NCBI RefSeq assembly: GCF_009758415.1 | Contig: NZ_WQRF01000007.1 | Coordinates: 45,113 to 109,112, forward strand | Reading direction: 5' to 3' | DNA from: Devosia marina | GTDB lineage: Bacteria; Pseudomonadota; Alphaproteobacteria; Rhizobiales; Devosiaceae | DNA length: 64,000 bases | Shown here: positions 54,746 through 63,885 of the stretch, one piece after another | Layout of the letters: each line of letters starts with the position of its first letter | How positions within the stretch are numbered: position 1 is the stretch's first letter | Position numbers and translations under genes: made by a program | The notes under the pieces: generated by a model | Databases searched by the model: none | The model's input: the letters and a program-made list of their open reading frames with translations, nothing else | Told to the model about the DNA's origin: nothing

Positions 54746-55650
54746 TCGTGACCCTGCTTGCGATTGAGGAACATGGTCAGCGGCACAACCAGCAGGGCGA
54801 TGAGGATGAACAGCACCACATTGCCCGCGGTCGACAGGCCATAGAACCCGGCCTGATACTGCTTGTAGATCACCGAGGCGATGGTATCGGAGGCAAAGCC
54901 GGGGCCGCCCTTGGTCATGGCCCAGATCAGATCGAATGTCCTGAGACCGCCGATAAAGCTCAGGGTGATGACGGTCGAGGTGGCCGGCCGGCAGAGCGGT
55001 AGGGTGACGTACCAGAAATTCTGCCAGGGCGTGGCGCCGTCAATGCGTGCGGCCTCGTAGTAATCCTGGGGGATCGCGACCAGGCCCGCGATATAGATCA
55101 CGGTGGCCAGGCCCACGCCCTTCCACACATCGACCAGCGCAACTGAATAGAGCGCCAGGTTCGGATCGGTCAGCCAACCCGGCCCGGCAATGCCGAACAG
55201 CGCCAGCGTCTCATTGATCATGCCCTGGGTGGGATGCATGAGGACAGTGAAGGTGATGCCGACGCCAACCGTGGACACCAGCACAGGAAAGAAGATAACC
55301 GAGCGCAGATAGCCGCGCCCGACGATCTGGCTGGTCAGCATCACGGCCAGCAGCAGGCCGACCACAACCTTGAGGCCGGACGTCACTGCGGCATAGATCA
55401 CGGTATTGATCAGGCCCTTGATCAGGAAGGGTTCGCGCAGGAACTGTGCGAAGTTTTCCAGGCCAATGAATTCAGAGTCGAACAGTGTCCAGCGCGTCAG
55501 ACTGAAATAGAGCGAGGCAAAGGTCGGCACCAGGAACAGCACCGAATAGATGATGGCGGCGGGGGTGAAGAACCATCCCGGATATGGCGAGCGCTTGATG
55601 GCCCGCGTTTCGGCCCGGTTGGGTGAACCAGCCATGGTGGAAGCGCTCAT
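54742..55650 (-). CDS. CUT1 ABC permease, MalF-like
   Basis: A 302-residue permease with about six helices. The EAA loop is YYEAARIDGATPWQNFWYVTLPLC. The N-terminus YPGWFFTPAAIIYSVLFLVPTFASLYFSLTRW is typical of MalF/UgpA-like subunits. The ATG at 55650 follows GGAGGGGGAGAC. It overlaps the MalG-like gene by 4 bp. A large hairpin lies between it and the binding-protein gene (55678-55709). Confidence 0.94.
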   Translation of the reverse strand: MSASTMAGSPNRAETRAIKRSPYPGWFFTPAAIIYSVLFLVPTFASLYFSLTRWTLFDSEFIGLENFAQFLREPFLIKGLINTVIYAAVTSGLKVVVGLLLAVMLTSQIVGRGYLRSVIFFPVLVSTVGVGITFTVLMHPTQGMINETLALFGIAGPGWLTDPNLALYSVALVDVWKGVGLATVIYIAGLVAIPQDYYEAARIDGATPWQNFWYVTLPLCRPATSTVITLSFIGGLRTFDLIWAMTKGGPGFASDTIASVIYKQYQAGFYGLSTAGNVVLFILIALLVVPLTMFLNRKQGHE

Positions 55651-55677
55651 GTCTCCCCCTCCTTCAACTCTGAAAGT

Positions 55678-55709
55678 GGTCCGGGATGCTGCAATCAGCA
55701 CCCCGGACC
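55678..55709 (-). other. Hairpin between binding-protein and permease genes
   Basis: Arms of 14 bp, GGTCCGGGATGCTG / CAGCACCCCGGACC (one mismatch), with a 4-nt loop, and no T tract. It sits 17 bp after the binding-protein stop. Hairpins in this place in sugar ABC operons commonly protect the upstream mRNA so the binding protein is made in excess over the permeases. Confidence 0.65.
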
Positions 55710-55726
55710 ATAAGGACTAGTGGCTC

Positions 55727-57016
55727 TTACCAGCCTTCAAGGCCGAGCTGCTGAGCCTGCTTGCGCACGTCCTCATCATAGAGGGCTGCGGCGCTGGCCG
55801 CATCACGGCTGCCGGTACCCACTTCGACCAGGATCTGCTCGAGCGCGGGGCCCTTGACCGGCGAGAGGAATTCAAGCGCCGGAGCGTTCTGGCCGCCTTC
55901 CTGGAAGTAGGGCAGCATGTCGGAGACGGAGGGCGGCACGTCGGCCGGCAGCTCACAACCAGCAACCATGTAAGGGCCTGTTGCGCCAACGGCCTCGTTG
56001 CGGACGTCGCAGCCTTCTGGGCTTGCTATAAACGCCACGAAGTCCTTGGCCAGATCCGGGCTCGCCGTATTGGCAGCCACATAGACCGAGTCTGGCATCC
56101 AGGTGGTCAGGCCGTTGTTCTCGGCGCTGTCGCCGGGCTGGGCAAAAAAGCCCACGTCGTCGAGATAGTCCGGGGCGGTCTCGGCGATCGCGCCGACCGC
56201 AAAGGTCAGCATGGGATAATGTGCGCCTTCGCCCATGGCGATCATGCGCACGCCATCAGCATAGGTGGCCGCACCGAAATCGGCGTTGAAGTATCCGGCC
56301 TCGGCCACTTCCTGCAGCTTCTCAAAGCCGCGCAGCGCCGCAGGGGTAGTGGCGAACTTGGCTTCATTGGCGGTGAACTTTTCGGCAAAGTCGGGCTCTT
56401 CGGCCAGAACATTGTAGAAATCGGACAGCACGAAGAGCTGGCTGGTCCAGGTGTCGGCATAGGTCTGGATCACCGCAACCTTCCCGGCTTCCTTGATCGC
56501 TTCATTATTGGCCATGAATTCGTCCCAAGTGGTGGGAATTTCGAGGCCAAGCTCTTCATAGATAGGCTTGTTGTAGAAAATGCCGCCACCCATGGCCGGA
56601 GCGAATGGGGCGCCATAGACTTCGCCGCCAGCGGAAACCACGCTCTTGAAGCTGTCCTGAACACCGTCCTGGAACGCCTCGTCGGTCAGGGGCAGCAGGT
56701 TCTGGGTCGGGTTGATGGCCTGGAACAGCGAACCCGAATTATACGAAAACACGTCTGCCATGGCGCCGGTTGCCAGGCGTGTCTTGACGATGTTGTCGCC
56801 TTCGCCGCCGCCGGGACGCACTTCGATGTCGATGGTGACATCGGGGTTCATGGCCTTGTAGGCCTCGGCCCAGGCTTCCATGGTGGCAATGGATTGCGGG
56901 CCATTGTCGACAAGGATCGACAGATAGCCGGACTGCTGTGCCTGGACGGCACTGGCCGTCATCAGCATCCCCAGCGTGCTGGCGCCCATCAGGGCAATGA
57001 GTTTGGTCTTGGTCAT
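55727..57016 (-). CDS. ABC importer substrate-binding protein, CUT1
   Basis: A 429-residue periplasmic binding protein. Signal peptide MTKTKLIALMGASTLGMLMTASAVQAQ, cleavage near 27. The SBP_bac_1 fold shows as VDIEVRPGGGEGDNIVKTRLATGAMADVFSYNSG, PFAPAMGGGIFYNKPIYEELGLEIPTTWDEF and WMPDSVYVAANTASPDLAKDFVAF. It should bind the imported sugar, probably a rhamnose-containing oligosaccharide given its genomic neighbour. GGGAGGAAGACC precedes the ATG. It lies 57 bp after the rhamnosidase gene. Confidence 0.93.
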   Translation of the reverse strand: MTKTKLIALMGASTLGMLMTASAVQAQQSGYLSILVDNGPQSIATMEAWAEAYKAMNPDVTIDIEVRPGGGEGDNIVKTRLATGAMADVFSYNSGSLFQAINPTQNLLPLTDEAFQDGVQDSFKSVVSAGGEVYGAPFAPAMGGGIFYNKPIYEELGLEIPTTWDEFMANNEAIKEAGKVAVIQTYADTWTSQLFVLSDFYNVLAEEPDFAEKFTANEAKFATTPAALRGFEKLQEVAEAGYFNADFGAATYADGVRMIAMGEGAHYPMLTFAVGAIAETAPDYLDDVGFFAQPGDSAENNGLTTWMPDSVYVAANTASPDLAKDFVAFIASPEGCDVRNEAVGATGPYMVAGCELPADVPPSVSDMLPYFQEGGQNAPALEFLSPVKGPALEQILVEVGTGSRDAASAAALYDEDVRKQAQQLGLEGW

Positions 57017-57073
57017 GGTCTTCCTCCCATTTGGCCGCTAATGCGGTCCGGTCCTAAGAAAGTTACGCGCCGT

Positions 57074-59458
57074 TCAGGGCGTGTTCGCATTCACCAGCGA
57101 CCTCTGGCGCTCCTCGCGCCTGGGTGCGGTGTAGTTGAAGGTGACGACGTGGGTCCCCGCGCCCAGCGCGGTCTCGGTCCCGGCCGAAATGGCCGCGCCA
57201 TCCAGCGTCGCATCGCGATACTGCTCGGCCAGGCGCAAGACGCCCTTGCTGCCGGCAGGCACCTCGATTTCGTAGCGCACAGCCTCGCCTTCGATGGTCC
57301 ACTCGGCGCGGATCAGCCCGGCCGGGCTGTCGTGATGCGCCTTGACCGGCGCGAGCTCGGGCAGAATGACCGGCTCGAAAACCACGGTCTTGAAGCCGGG
57401 ATCCGTCTCGTCCGGGCGGAACCCGGCTACCCCTTCGAGAAGCCACTGGCAAACGGCGCCATAGGCATAGTGGTTGTAGGAGTTCATCTGCGGATTATAG
57501 ATGCTGCCATCGGGCTGGATCGCATCCCAGCGTTCCCAGATGGTCGTGGCGCCCATCTTGACCTGATAGAGCCAGCCCGGAACCTCTTCCTGCAGGAACA
57601 CTTCGCTGGCCAGCCCCCATTCGCCAATTTTGATCAATGCAGGCAACAGTGCAGGGGTACCGATAAAGCCAGTCCCGATGCGGCGCTCGGCCCGCTCGAT
57701 CGTGTTCTTGAAATAGCGCTTGGCGGCTTCGAATTTGTCGACCGGGATCAGGTCATGGACGATCGCCAGCGCGTAGGAGGTCTGGTCGTCATAGGCCAGG
57801 CGGCCAGACGGCGTCACGAACTCCTTGGCGAACGCCGCCTTCACTTCGCCGGCCATGCCGGCCATTCGATCGGCAATGTCGGTCTTGCCCACGATCCGGG
57901 CAATATCGCTCACGGCCTTGGCCGCAATATGAAGATAGACGGTGGCGGCAGCATCGTCGCCCATGGTCGGCAGCGGCTTGGCGCTCGGGCCCTTGGGCTG
58001 CAGCCAGTCGCCGAACGAAAAGCCGCGGGCCCCCCATTCGCGCGGCGGCGACACGATCGGGCCATCGCTGATCGACCACACGAAGTCCACCCATTTGACC
58101 ATTGAGGGCAGCACTTCTTCGAGAAAAGCCGTGTCGCCATAGTGCAGATAGAGCTGCCAGGGCACCATCCAGATGGCGTCGCCCCAGCCGGTCGAACCGT
58201 AAAAGCCGGGATAATTGGTGGGGTCCAGTCGCGTCGGGTCGGGGCAGACATGGGGCACCGCCCCGTCTTCGCGCTGGTCGACCATCAGGTCGCGCACCCA
58301 TTTGTGGAAGAAGCCCTGCACCTCCCCCAGATAGGCGGCGGTTCCGGCAAACACCTGTGCATCGCCGGTCCAGCCCAGGCGTTCGTCGCGCTGCGGGCAG
58401 TCGGTCGGAACCTCGATGAAATTAGCGCGCTGGCTCCAGAGTGTATTGAGGAACAGCCGGTTCACCAGCGCATTGCCGGAAGTGAAGCCGGACTTCACCT
58501 CGGTCACCGAGCTGATCGGCACGGATACGATATCGATCAGCTTGGCGTCGCCCTCAATGGTTACGCAGACATAGCGGTAGCCCTGGAAGGTAAAGTAAGG
58601 GCGATAATGTTCCTCGCCCGTCCCCGCCAGCACATACTCAATGCGCGCATCGGCCGTGCGGTAATTGCCATTGTAGAAATTTCCGTCCTGATCGAGCACT
58701 TCGGCGTGTTCGATCGTGATCTTCGCGCCAGCCGCGCCGTTGACCGTGATAGCAACATTGCCCCCGGCGTTCTGGGCGAAGTCGTAAACAGTGCGGCCTT
58801 CGGCGTCGGTCCAGCTCTTGGCAACGGCCAGGGGCTCGAGCTCGCGCACGGGCGTGGTTTCATGCGGCACCAGCACCGCCGTGTCGAACGCCAGCGCTTC
58901 GGTGCCCGCTGAAACCTTGGGGGCAACCCGCGCGTCAAACACTTCGCCGAAATAGATGCCGGACTTGCGAACGGGCAGTTCGCCGCTTTCCCAGCCCGCA
59001 TCGGTGACCAACAGCGGCTCTGCGACGCCCGGCGCGGCATGCAGCTCGGCAATGGCCGCAATCTTGTCCCCCCAGGTGTTGAAGATGGGATGCTTGCCCC
59101 ACATCATCTGCGAGCGCAGCCAGCCATCGGCCAGCCAGATTTCGATCCGGTTCTCGCCCGGCACCAGCAGGTCGCCGACATCATAGGTCTGATAGCTCAG
59201 ACGCGCATCATAGCTGGTCCAGCCCGGCGTCAGCAGGTCGTTGCCGACACGCTTGCCATTGATGAAGGCGCGATACAGGCCGAGGGCGCTGATGGTCAGC
59301 ACTTCAGATCCACCGACGCGGTCCAGCGTGAAGGATTTGGCAACAAAGCTGGCCGGCGTGCCCACACCTGCGTCGGCGAGCGGATGGATCATCCGCGCGG
59401 TCCAATTGTGCAGGGCTTTTGCTGCACCCTGGGTGTGAACTGCTGCTGCGTCGGTCAC
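57074..59458 (-). CDS. GH78 alpha-L-rhamnosidase
   Basis: A 794-residue glycoside hydrolase without a signal peptide, so cytoplasmic. Beta-sandwich domains lead (about 30-330: LGLYRAFINGKRVGNDLLTPGWTSYD), then the (alpha/alpha)6 barrel. The signature DCPQRDERLGWTGD is near 365-380 with the acidic general acid/base residues, and GATTIWERWDAI near 660 carries the second catalytic Glu. It releases L-rhamnose from rhamnosides. GTG start after GAGGAGG. It is the first gene of the leftward operon with the CUT1 importer and is divergent from the LacI gene. No rhamnose catabolic genes (rhaA, rhaB, rhaD) are in the window. Confidence 0.94.
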   Translation of the reverse strand: MTDAAAVHTQGAAKALHNWTARMIHPLADAGVGTPASFVAKSFTLDRVGGSEVLTISALGLYRAFINGKRVGNDLLTPGWTSYDARLSYQTYDVGDLLVPGENRIEIWLADGWLRSQMMWGKHPIFNTWGDKIAAIAELHAAPGVAEPLLVTDAGWESGELPVRKSGIYFGEVFDARVAPKVSAGTEALAFDTAVLVPHETTPVRELEPLAVAKSWTDAEGRTVYDFAQNAGGNVAITVNGAAGAKITIEHAEVLDQDGNFYNGNYRTADARIEYVLAGTGEEHYRPYFTFQGYRYVCVTIEGDAKLIDIVSVPISSVTEVKSGFTSGNALVNRLFLNTLWSQRANFIEVPTDCPQRDERLGWTGDAQVFAGTAAYLGEVQGFFHKWVRDLMVDQREDGAVPHVCPDPTRLDPTNYPGFYGSTGWGDAIWMVPWQLYLHYGDTAFLEEVLPSMVKWVDFVWSISDGPIVSPPREWGARGFSFGDWLQPKGPSAKPLPTMGDDAAATVYLHIAAKAVSDIARIVGKTDIADRMAGMAGEVKAAFAKEFVTPSGRLAYDDQTSYALAIVHDLIPVDKFEAAKRYFKNTIERAERRIGTGFIGTPALLPALIKIGEWGLASEVFLQEEVPGWLYQVKMGATTIWERWDAIQPDGSIYNPQMNSYNHYAYGAVCQWLLEGVAGFRPDETDPGFKTVVFEPVILPELAPVKAHHDSPAGLIRAEWTIEGEAVRYEIEVPAGSKGVLRLAEQYRDATLDGAAISAGTETALGAGTHVVTFNYTAPRREERQRSLVNANTP

Positions 59459-59497
59459 GCTGGCCTCCTCGCCGATAAAGTCGCCTGAAGCGATCTT

Positions 59498-59511
59498 GTA
59501 GAATGTTCTAC
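59498..59511. promoter_or_regulatory. LacI-family operator candidate O1
   Basis: A perfect 14-bp palindrome GTAGAATGTTCTAC in the rhamnosidase/lacI intergenic region. Size and symmetry fit LacI-family operators. It lies 40 nt upstream of the rhamnosidase GTG and directly abuts O2. Confidence 0.65.
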
Positions 59512-59525
59512 GTGTATCGTTCTAC
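59512..59525. promoter_or_regulatory. LacI-family operator candidate O2
   Basis: GTGTATCGTTCTAC, sharing the right half-site TTCTAC with O1 but with a degenerate left half. It directly abuts O1 (centre-to-centre 14 bp), which puts two dimers on adjacent faces of the helix. Confidence 0.55.
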
Positions 59526-59632
59526 GTTTTTCATCATTTGGCAATAGGCTTTCTCGACTGTGGATCAGCGCGTATAAGGGGCGCCGGTCCGGTACAAAAT
59601 CGGTTGGAATAACAGGATCTTGGGAGAGCCGG

Positions 59633-60664
59633 ATGGCGCAGGCGGGGGAGGGGCGGCGAAACGGGCGGGTGACGATCCGCGAAGTCGCAGAGGATGCCGG
59701 GGTCTCGGTTGCCGCCGTCTCCAAGGTGCTGCGCGATGCCTATGGCGTTTCCGAAGCGCTCCGCGCCAAAGTGCGGGCCTCCATGGACAAGCTGGGCTAT
59801 CGCCCCCTGGCCTCGGCACGCGGCATGCGCGGCCAGACCTATACGCTGGGCCTGGTCCTGCCCGACCTGCGCAACCCCTTCTTCGCCGACATCATGACCG
59901 GCGTGAACAATGCGCTCGAGCGCACCCAGTATCAGGTGATGATGGGGATCAGTTCATCCACGGCAAAGCTGGAAACCGGCGTGGTCGATTCCATGATCGA
60001 CCGGCAGATGGATGGCATCATCCTGATCGGCTCCACCGAAACACGGGAAAGTCTGAATAGCATTGCTACTAAGAAGCCGCTGGTCGCGATTGGCCATCAC
60101 GATCCATCGGCCGAAACCTTTGACACGGTCAACAATAACGACCAGCAGGGCGCCTTGCTCGTCGTCCGGCATCTGGTCGCGGCTGGCTACCGCGACATTG
60201 CCATGCTGAGCCTGCAGGGTGAGCCATCGTCCATTCTTTCGGAACGCGAGATGGGCTACCGCCGGGGCATGATCGAGGCCGGTCTGGGCGGCGCCATCAA
60301 TATTGCGCACTCTCCGCAGATCATGCGTGACGTTCAGTTTGCCACACGCCGGCTGCTGCAGGGCCCCAAGCGTCCCGACGCCATCTTCTGTTGGACCGAC
60401 TTCATCGCCCTTGAGGTGATCAGCGTCGCCACCGAACTGGGCCTGCGCGTGCCCCAGGACGTCGGTATCGTGGGCTATGACAACACCATGTATTGCGACT
60501 TCGCCCAGAACAGCCTGACCAGCATCGACCAGTCCGGCGAACTGCTTGGCCTGCAGGCGACACGGTTGGTGATCGAGCGGATCAATGGTCGCTCCGACGT
60601 CGAGCATTTCGTGGTACCGCCGCGGCTCGTGGCGCGCCGTAGCACCAGCCGCAAGGAAGGCTGA
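59633..60664 (+). CDS. LacI-family transcriptional regulator of the rhamnoside operon
   Basis: A 343-residue LacI repressor. The helix-turn-helix and hinge are at about 12-65: TIREVAEDAGVSVAAVSKVLRD and SARGMRGQTYTLGLVLPD. The sugar-binding domain follows (LRNPFFADIMTGVNN, DGIILIGSTETRES, VPQDVGIVGYDNT). The position, divergent from the rhamnosidase, and the palindromes at 59498-59525 suggest it controls that operon and itself. The effector is probably rhamnose or a rhamnoside, by context only. GGGAG precedes the ATG. Confidence 0.94.
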   Translation: MAQAGEGRRNGRVTIREVAEDAGVSVAAVSKVLRDAYGVSEALRAKVRASMDKLGYRPLASARGMRGQTYTLGLVLPDLRNPFFADIMTGVNNALERTQYQVMMGISSSTAKLETGVVDSMIDRQMDGIILIGSTETRESLNSIATKKPLVAIGHHDPSAETFDTVNNNDQQGALLVVRHLVAAGYRDIAMLSLQGEPSSILSEREMGYRRGMIEAGLGGAINIAHSPQIMRDVQFATRRLLQGPKRPDAIFCWTDFIALEVISVATELGLRVPQDVGIVGYDNTMYCDFAQNSLTSIDQSGELLGLQATRLVIERINGRSDVEHFVVPPRLVARRSTSRKEG

Positions 60665-60697
60665 CCCCAAGGGCCGCATAGCTGCCGCCCAATGAAA

Positions 60698-60725
60698 AAC
60701 CCCGACGTCCAAAGACGCCGGGGTT
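60698..60725 (-). terminator. Terminator between lacI and tRNA-Pro
   Basis: A stem of 12 bp with one mismatch (AACCCCGACGTC / GACGCCGGGGTT) and a 4-nt loop. The minus strand continues into TTTTTCATT, making it an intrinsic terminator for tRNA-Pro; lacI transcripts from the other side may also end here. Confidence 0.75.
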
Positions 60726-60728
60726 GAT

Positions 60729-60805
60729 TGGTCGGAGTAGCAAGATTCGAACTTGCGACCCCCTGCTCCCGAAGCAGGTGCGCTACCAGGCTGCGCTATA
60801 CTCCG
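60729..60805 (-). tRNA. tRNA-Pro(CGG)
   Basis: A 77-nt cloverleaf including an encoded CCA. The acceptor stem is CGGAGTA / TACTCCG, the discriminator is A, and the anticodon loop TTCGGGA gives anticodon CGG within stem CCTGC/GCAGG. The T-arm has TTCGAATC. Confidence 0.93.
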
Positions 60806-60869
60806 TCAGACTCGCGGCATGTCGGGAAGGCAGGGGCCGAACGGGTCGACCCTGCCGCGATGTGGCGGC

Positions 60870-60898
60870 TTTATAGCTGTGGTCTTTTCCGTGTTCAA
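60870..60898 (-). promoter_or_regulatory. Sigma-70-type promoter for tRNA-Pro
   Basis: On the minus strand, TTGAAC then 17 bp then TATAAA, close to the housekeeping consensus. It lies about 65 bp upstream of the mature tRNA 5' end, so a short leader would be processed. Confidence 0.55.
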
Positions 60899-60977
60899 GC
60901 GCTTGTGACAACCTTTTGCTCGTGGTGCAGATCGTGTTGCACGGCGCGGCCGAACCGTGTAGGAACCGGCTCCAAGT

Positions 60978-61052
60978 TGGGGCGTCGCCAAGTGGTAAGG
61001 CACCGGTTTTTGGTACCGGCATTCCCAGGTTCGAATCCTGGCGCCCCAGCCA
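60978..61052 (+). tRNA. tRNA-Gln(TTG)
   Basis: A 75-nt cloverleaf with encoded CCA. The acceptor stem is TGGGGCG / CGCCCCA, the discriminator is G, and the anticodon loop TTTTGGT with stem CCGGT/ACCGG gives anticodon TTG. The T-arm is CCAGGTTCGAATCCTGG. Its 3' end abuts the integrase region and is the likely integration site. Confidence 0.95.
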
Positions 61053-61103
61053 GAAATTCCTAAGTCGTTGATATGTGATGCATTCGCCCTAATGAGGGGC
61101 CGG

Positions 61104-63289
61104 ATGACATCGCAGCTGTATTACAGGCGTGTGCTAAAAACCTTTGAGCAGGTTATGCCAGCCATTCCGAACTGCTTTCGCCGCAACGCCGTATATTATT
61201 GGCGTCGTTGGAGGCCGGGTCCGCACCGAGAGCTCTTGGAGCTCTGCTTGCGAGTTAAGGAAGCAAGAACGGCCCGCATCATATCGTCCCGCCTGACGGC
61301 AGAGAGCGACCGCCTTTTTCCGCTCTGGACTTCGGGCCTTATGAACAAAGATCAGCTCATCTCCTATTTGAATGGACTAATTGTCGAGAAACCTGTCCCA
61401 TACGGGACGGACTCGTCCTGCTGGCGCACGGCCTGGCGGCGCGCTTGATAGCGACGCGAGGAATTGATGCTCGCTTGTCCGATACTGACGTGGCGGGACT
61501 GAAACGGGCATGGGGTCACGAAGAGCTTCCAGACTTGGTTGAGGAGAGCCTAGAGAAGACCCGCCGGGCAGGGCCAGATGCAGCGAGCTTCGTCGAAGAG
61601 GCTGTCTCCGCGTCACTTGGCGCAGGCGTCGAACCAACGGGGCAGGCAGCAGAAGCGGTGGCAAAGGCCCGCTGGCTAGCGGAGGCGCACAATTGCTTAC
61701 AAGCGGCCAAAAATCAGAGCATCATTGATATCGATGTTGACAGATTCATCAATGACATCGCGCAAGGCAGGTGCCTGGCGATCGATGCTCGGCGGCCCGA
61801 AACATTGGAGGAATGGCTGCGCAGAACCATCGAGTTCATTCAATACTACAACCCATACGAGTGGGAGGGTAGAGAGGAGGAATTCGAAATTGAGACCTTG
61901 CTCGATGACGTCCAGCCCACGCTTGCTTGCCAACTGGATAAGGCATTCAGCCCCGCTGTCCACGACATTCGACCATGAGCACCTCGGTCAATATCTGGAC
62001 AACTTGCAGCGAGTTCTCGATGATCTCCCGGGAATCCTGAAATCCCGCCAAGTTGCGCAACCAGTTGTGGCGCATGCTGAGCCATCCACGCCCGAGACAC
62101 GTCCTGACAGGCCTATCCCTATTTCAACGCTCTCGATTCAAGAGCTAGGCCCCGAATTTGTCAAAAGGCAGATTGAGAACCATAGTTGGGATCCGAACAC
62201 CGCCGATCAGGCAGGAGCGACTTTCAATCTATTTGCTCGATTGATGCGCGAAGAGCGGGGCATCACGCGCTTTGTTGACCTTCGTCAGGCAGACCTCGAA
62301 CACTTCAATGCTCACCTGCTGTCCATCCATAAGTACTATGGAAAAAGCAGCCGAGAACGTAACTGCTCGATTGCTGAATTGCGGGCAGTCGCGGCGACCA
62401 AAACTGATGCAGAAAGAGGGTTATCCATTGGAACGCGCACGCGTCACTTTGGGTTTCTTTCCGGACTGTTCGAGATGGCCAAAGAAACCGAGGATCTCGA
62501 CCCTCGCTTGCGTCCCGCGGCGTTCACTGGAAAGAAGAAGGTGCGGGCCCGCGATCAACGCTCTATTCCAAAACCGGACGCTATGGCGAAATTCTTCGAG
62601 TCGCCTGTTTTTGTCGGTTGCCGCAGCGAAGACGAATTCGACGAACCCGGACCGCTAGTTTTTCACAGAGCCGCCTACTTCGGGCCTATGCTGGCGCACT
62701 ATCAAGGTATGCGCCGCGAAGAATTCTGCGGCCCAGCTGTGAACGATATCGTTCTGGACAACGGCGAGCATCCCTACATTCACGTTCGCTTCAACGAATT
62801 TAGGCGGCTGCAGAACAATCAGTCTGTACGCAACCTGGCGCTTCATCCTGAACTTGTCAGGTTGGGCTTCCTTGCTTATTTGGACTGCCTGCGAAACCTA
62901 GGTATTTCGCGTGTTTTTCCTGACCTTCATAACCCCCTTACCAGAGCAGCATTGGGAGACAGACTCTACAAAGAGTTGCAGCCGATCCGGGAGCGACTGG
63001 GTATCACGCCCCACCAATTCCGACACTTTTTCAACAATGAGCTCAAGCAAAACCGTGTTCCTAGGAATTTCGGGAAGATTTGATGGGCCATAAAGGACAG
63101 TCCGAGACAACCGAACGATATTGCGATCCCGTGGAGATATCCCTTCAGCTTGAAGACCTCGCTAAGATTCAGCTGCGTACTCGACACTTGCAGCCTCAAC
63201 CGATCCGACTGATTTCTTGGGTTGAGAGAAAGCAGCCGCCTTCTTGGAGCCGTTCTCACAAACGGCGGGGCACCTTCCAAGGTGATTAG
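61104..63289 (+). pseudogene. Decayed tyrosine recombinase/integrase (frameshifted)
   Basis: One integrase gene is spread over two frames with three shifts. The N-terminus (from ATG 61104, GAGGGG upstream) has RRNAVYYWRRWRPG and LRVKEARTARIISSRL, like the N-terminal domain of large phage-type integrases. It shifts near 61390-61440, near 61970 and at about 63078. The catalytic parts are recognisable: GMRREEFCGP (first Arg), TPHQFRHFF (H-x-x-R) and MGHKGQSETTERYCD with the nucleophilic Tyr. The last shift lies in the run ATTTGATGGG, where one missing T would restore frame. The gene starts 51 bp after tRNA-Gln, the classical site for such elements. Composition is AT-richer than neighbours. It is probably inactive unless the shifts are sequencing errors. 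Confidence 0.85.
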
Positions 63290-63885
63290 GTGCTAACAAC
63301 TATAATTGTGAGAAAGGCCTGAGCTGCTGACGGTAGCCATGACGCCATGGGGCTCGCGTCGCTTTGCAGTCGCACCCCAGCAAGAAAACGCCCAGCTGGC
63401 TCCATCTCCTCGCTTACCTTCGCAGAGGTCAAAGAAGAGCCGGAATCGTTCATAGTCAACCACCACAATGGTTGCCGAGAAGGTCTATGGAGACGCATGC
63501 CCCAGGCGTCCGGAATATGAAGCCCCCGGCCTTACAGGCCGCCTCGTCGAAACGACAGCGTCATCACACTGCTCCCGCCAGCCTGCGACACCGGAGACGT
63601 CCTGGAAGGGCTGCAAAAGATTTAATGCTAGCTTGCTATCCAGCAGTATTCTGGGAATCTCGACCAAGCAGGGCGCTGTCGGGCGCAGAGACTGCTCCTT
63701 CGAGCGAATGGACGGGCGAGTTGCTACACCTCGCGAACCAGAGTGGCGGGGCTTTGAAAGATGCTCATCTCGCTAAGATATTCCGCAGGACAGCCAATCA
63801 GGCGAACAGGAAATGGCAGGGTACGATGCGGTTGCCTATCGCATCCTGGCCCGCGATATGGAGGGAGTTCATGCTAGCTAACTAG
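63290..63885. other. Unassigned region between integrase and IS, about 600 bp
   Basis: No convincing gene. An open frame at 63364-63885 (plus) has no ribosome site and no recognisable domain and ends exactly at the IS junction. The content is probably remnant mobile-element DNA. Base composition remains lower in GC than the core. Confidence 0.5.

Noticed and set aside
56219..58105. A 628-codon open frame on the plus strand
   Set aside because: It spans the antisense of two well-defined genes (binding protein and rhamnosidase) and their gap, so it is not a gene.
61104..63289. Programmed frameshifting as an explanation for the split integrase
   Set aside because: Three shifts in mixed directions without slippery heptamers or downstream structures fit mutation decay better.
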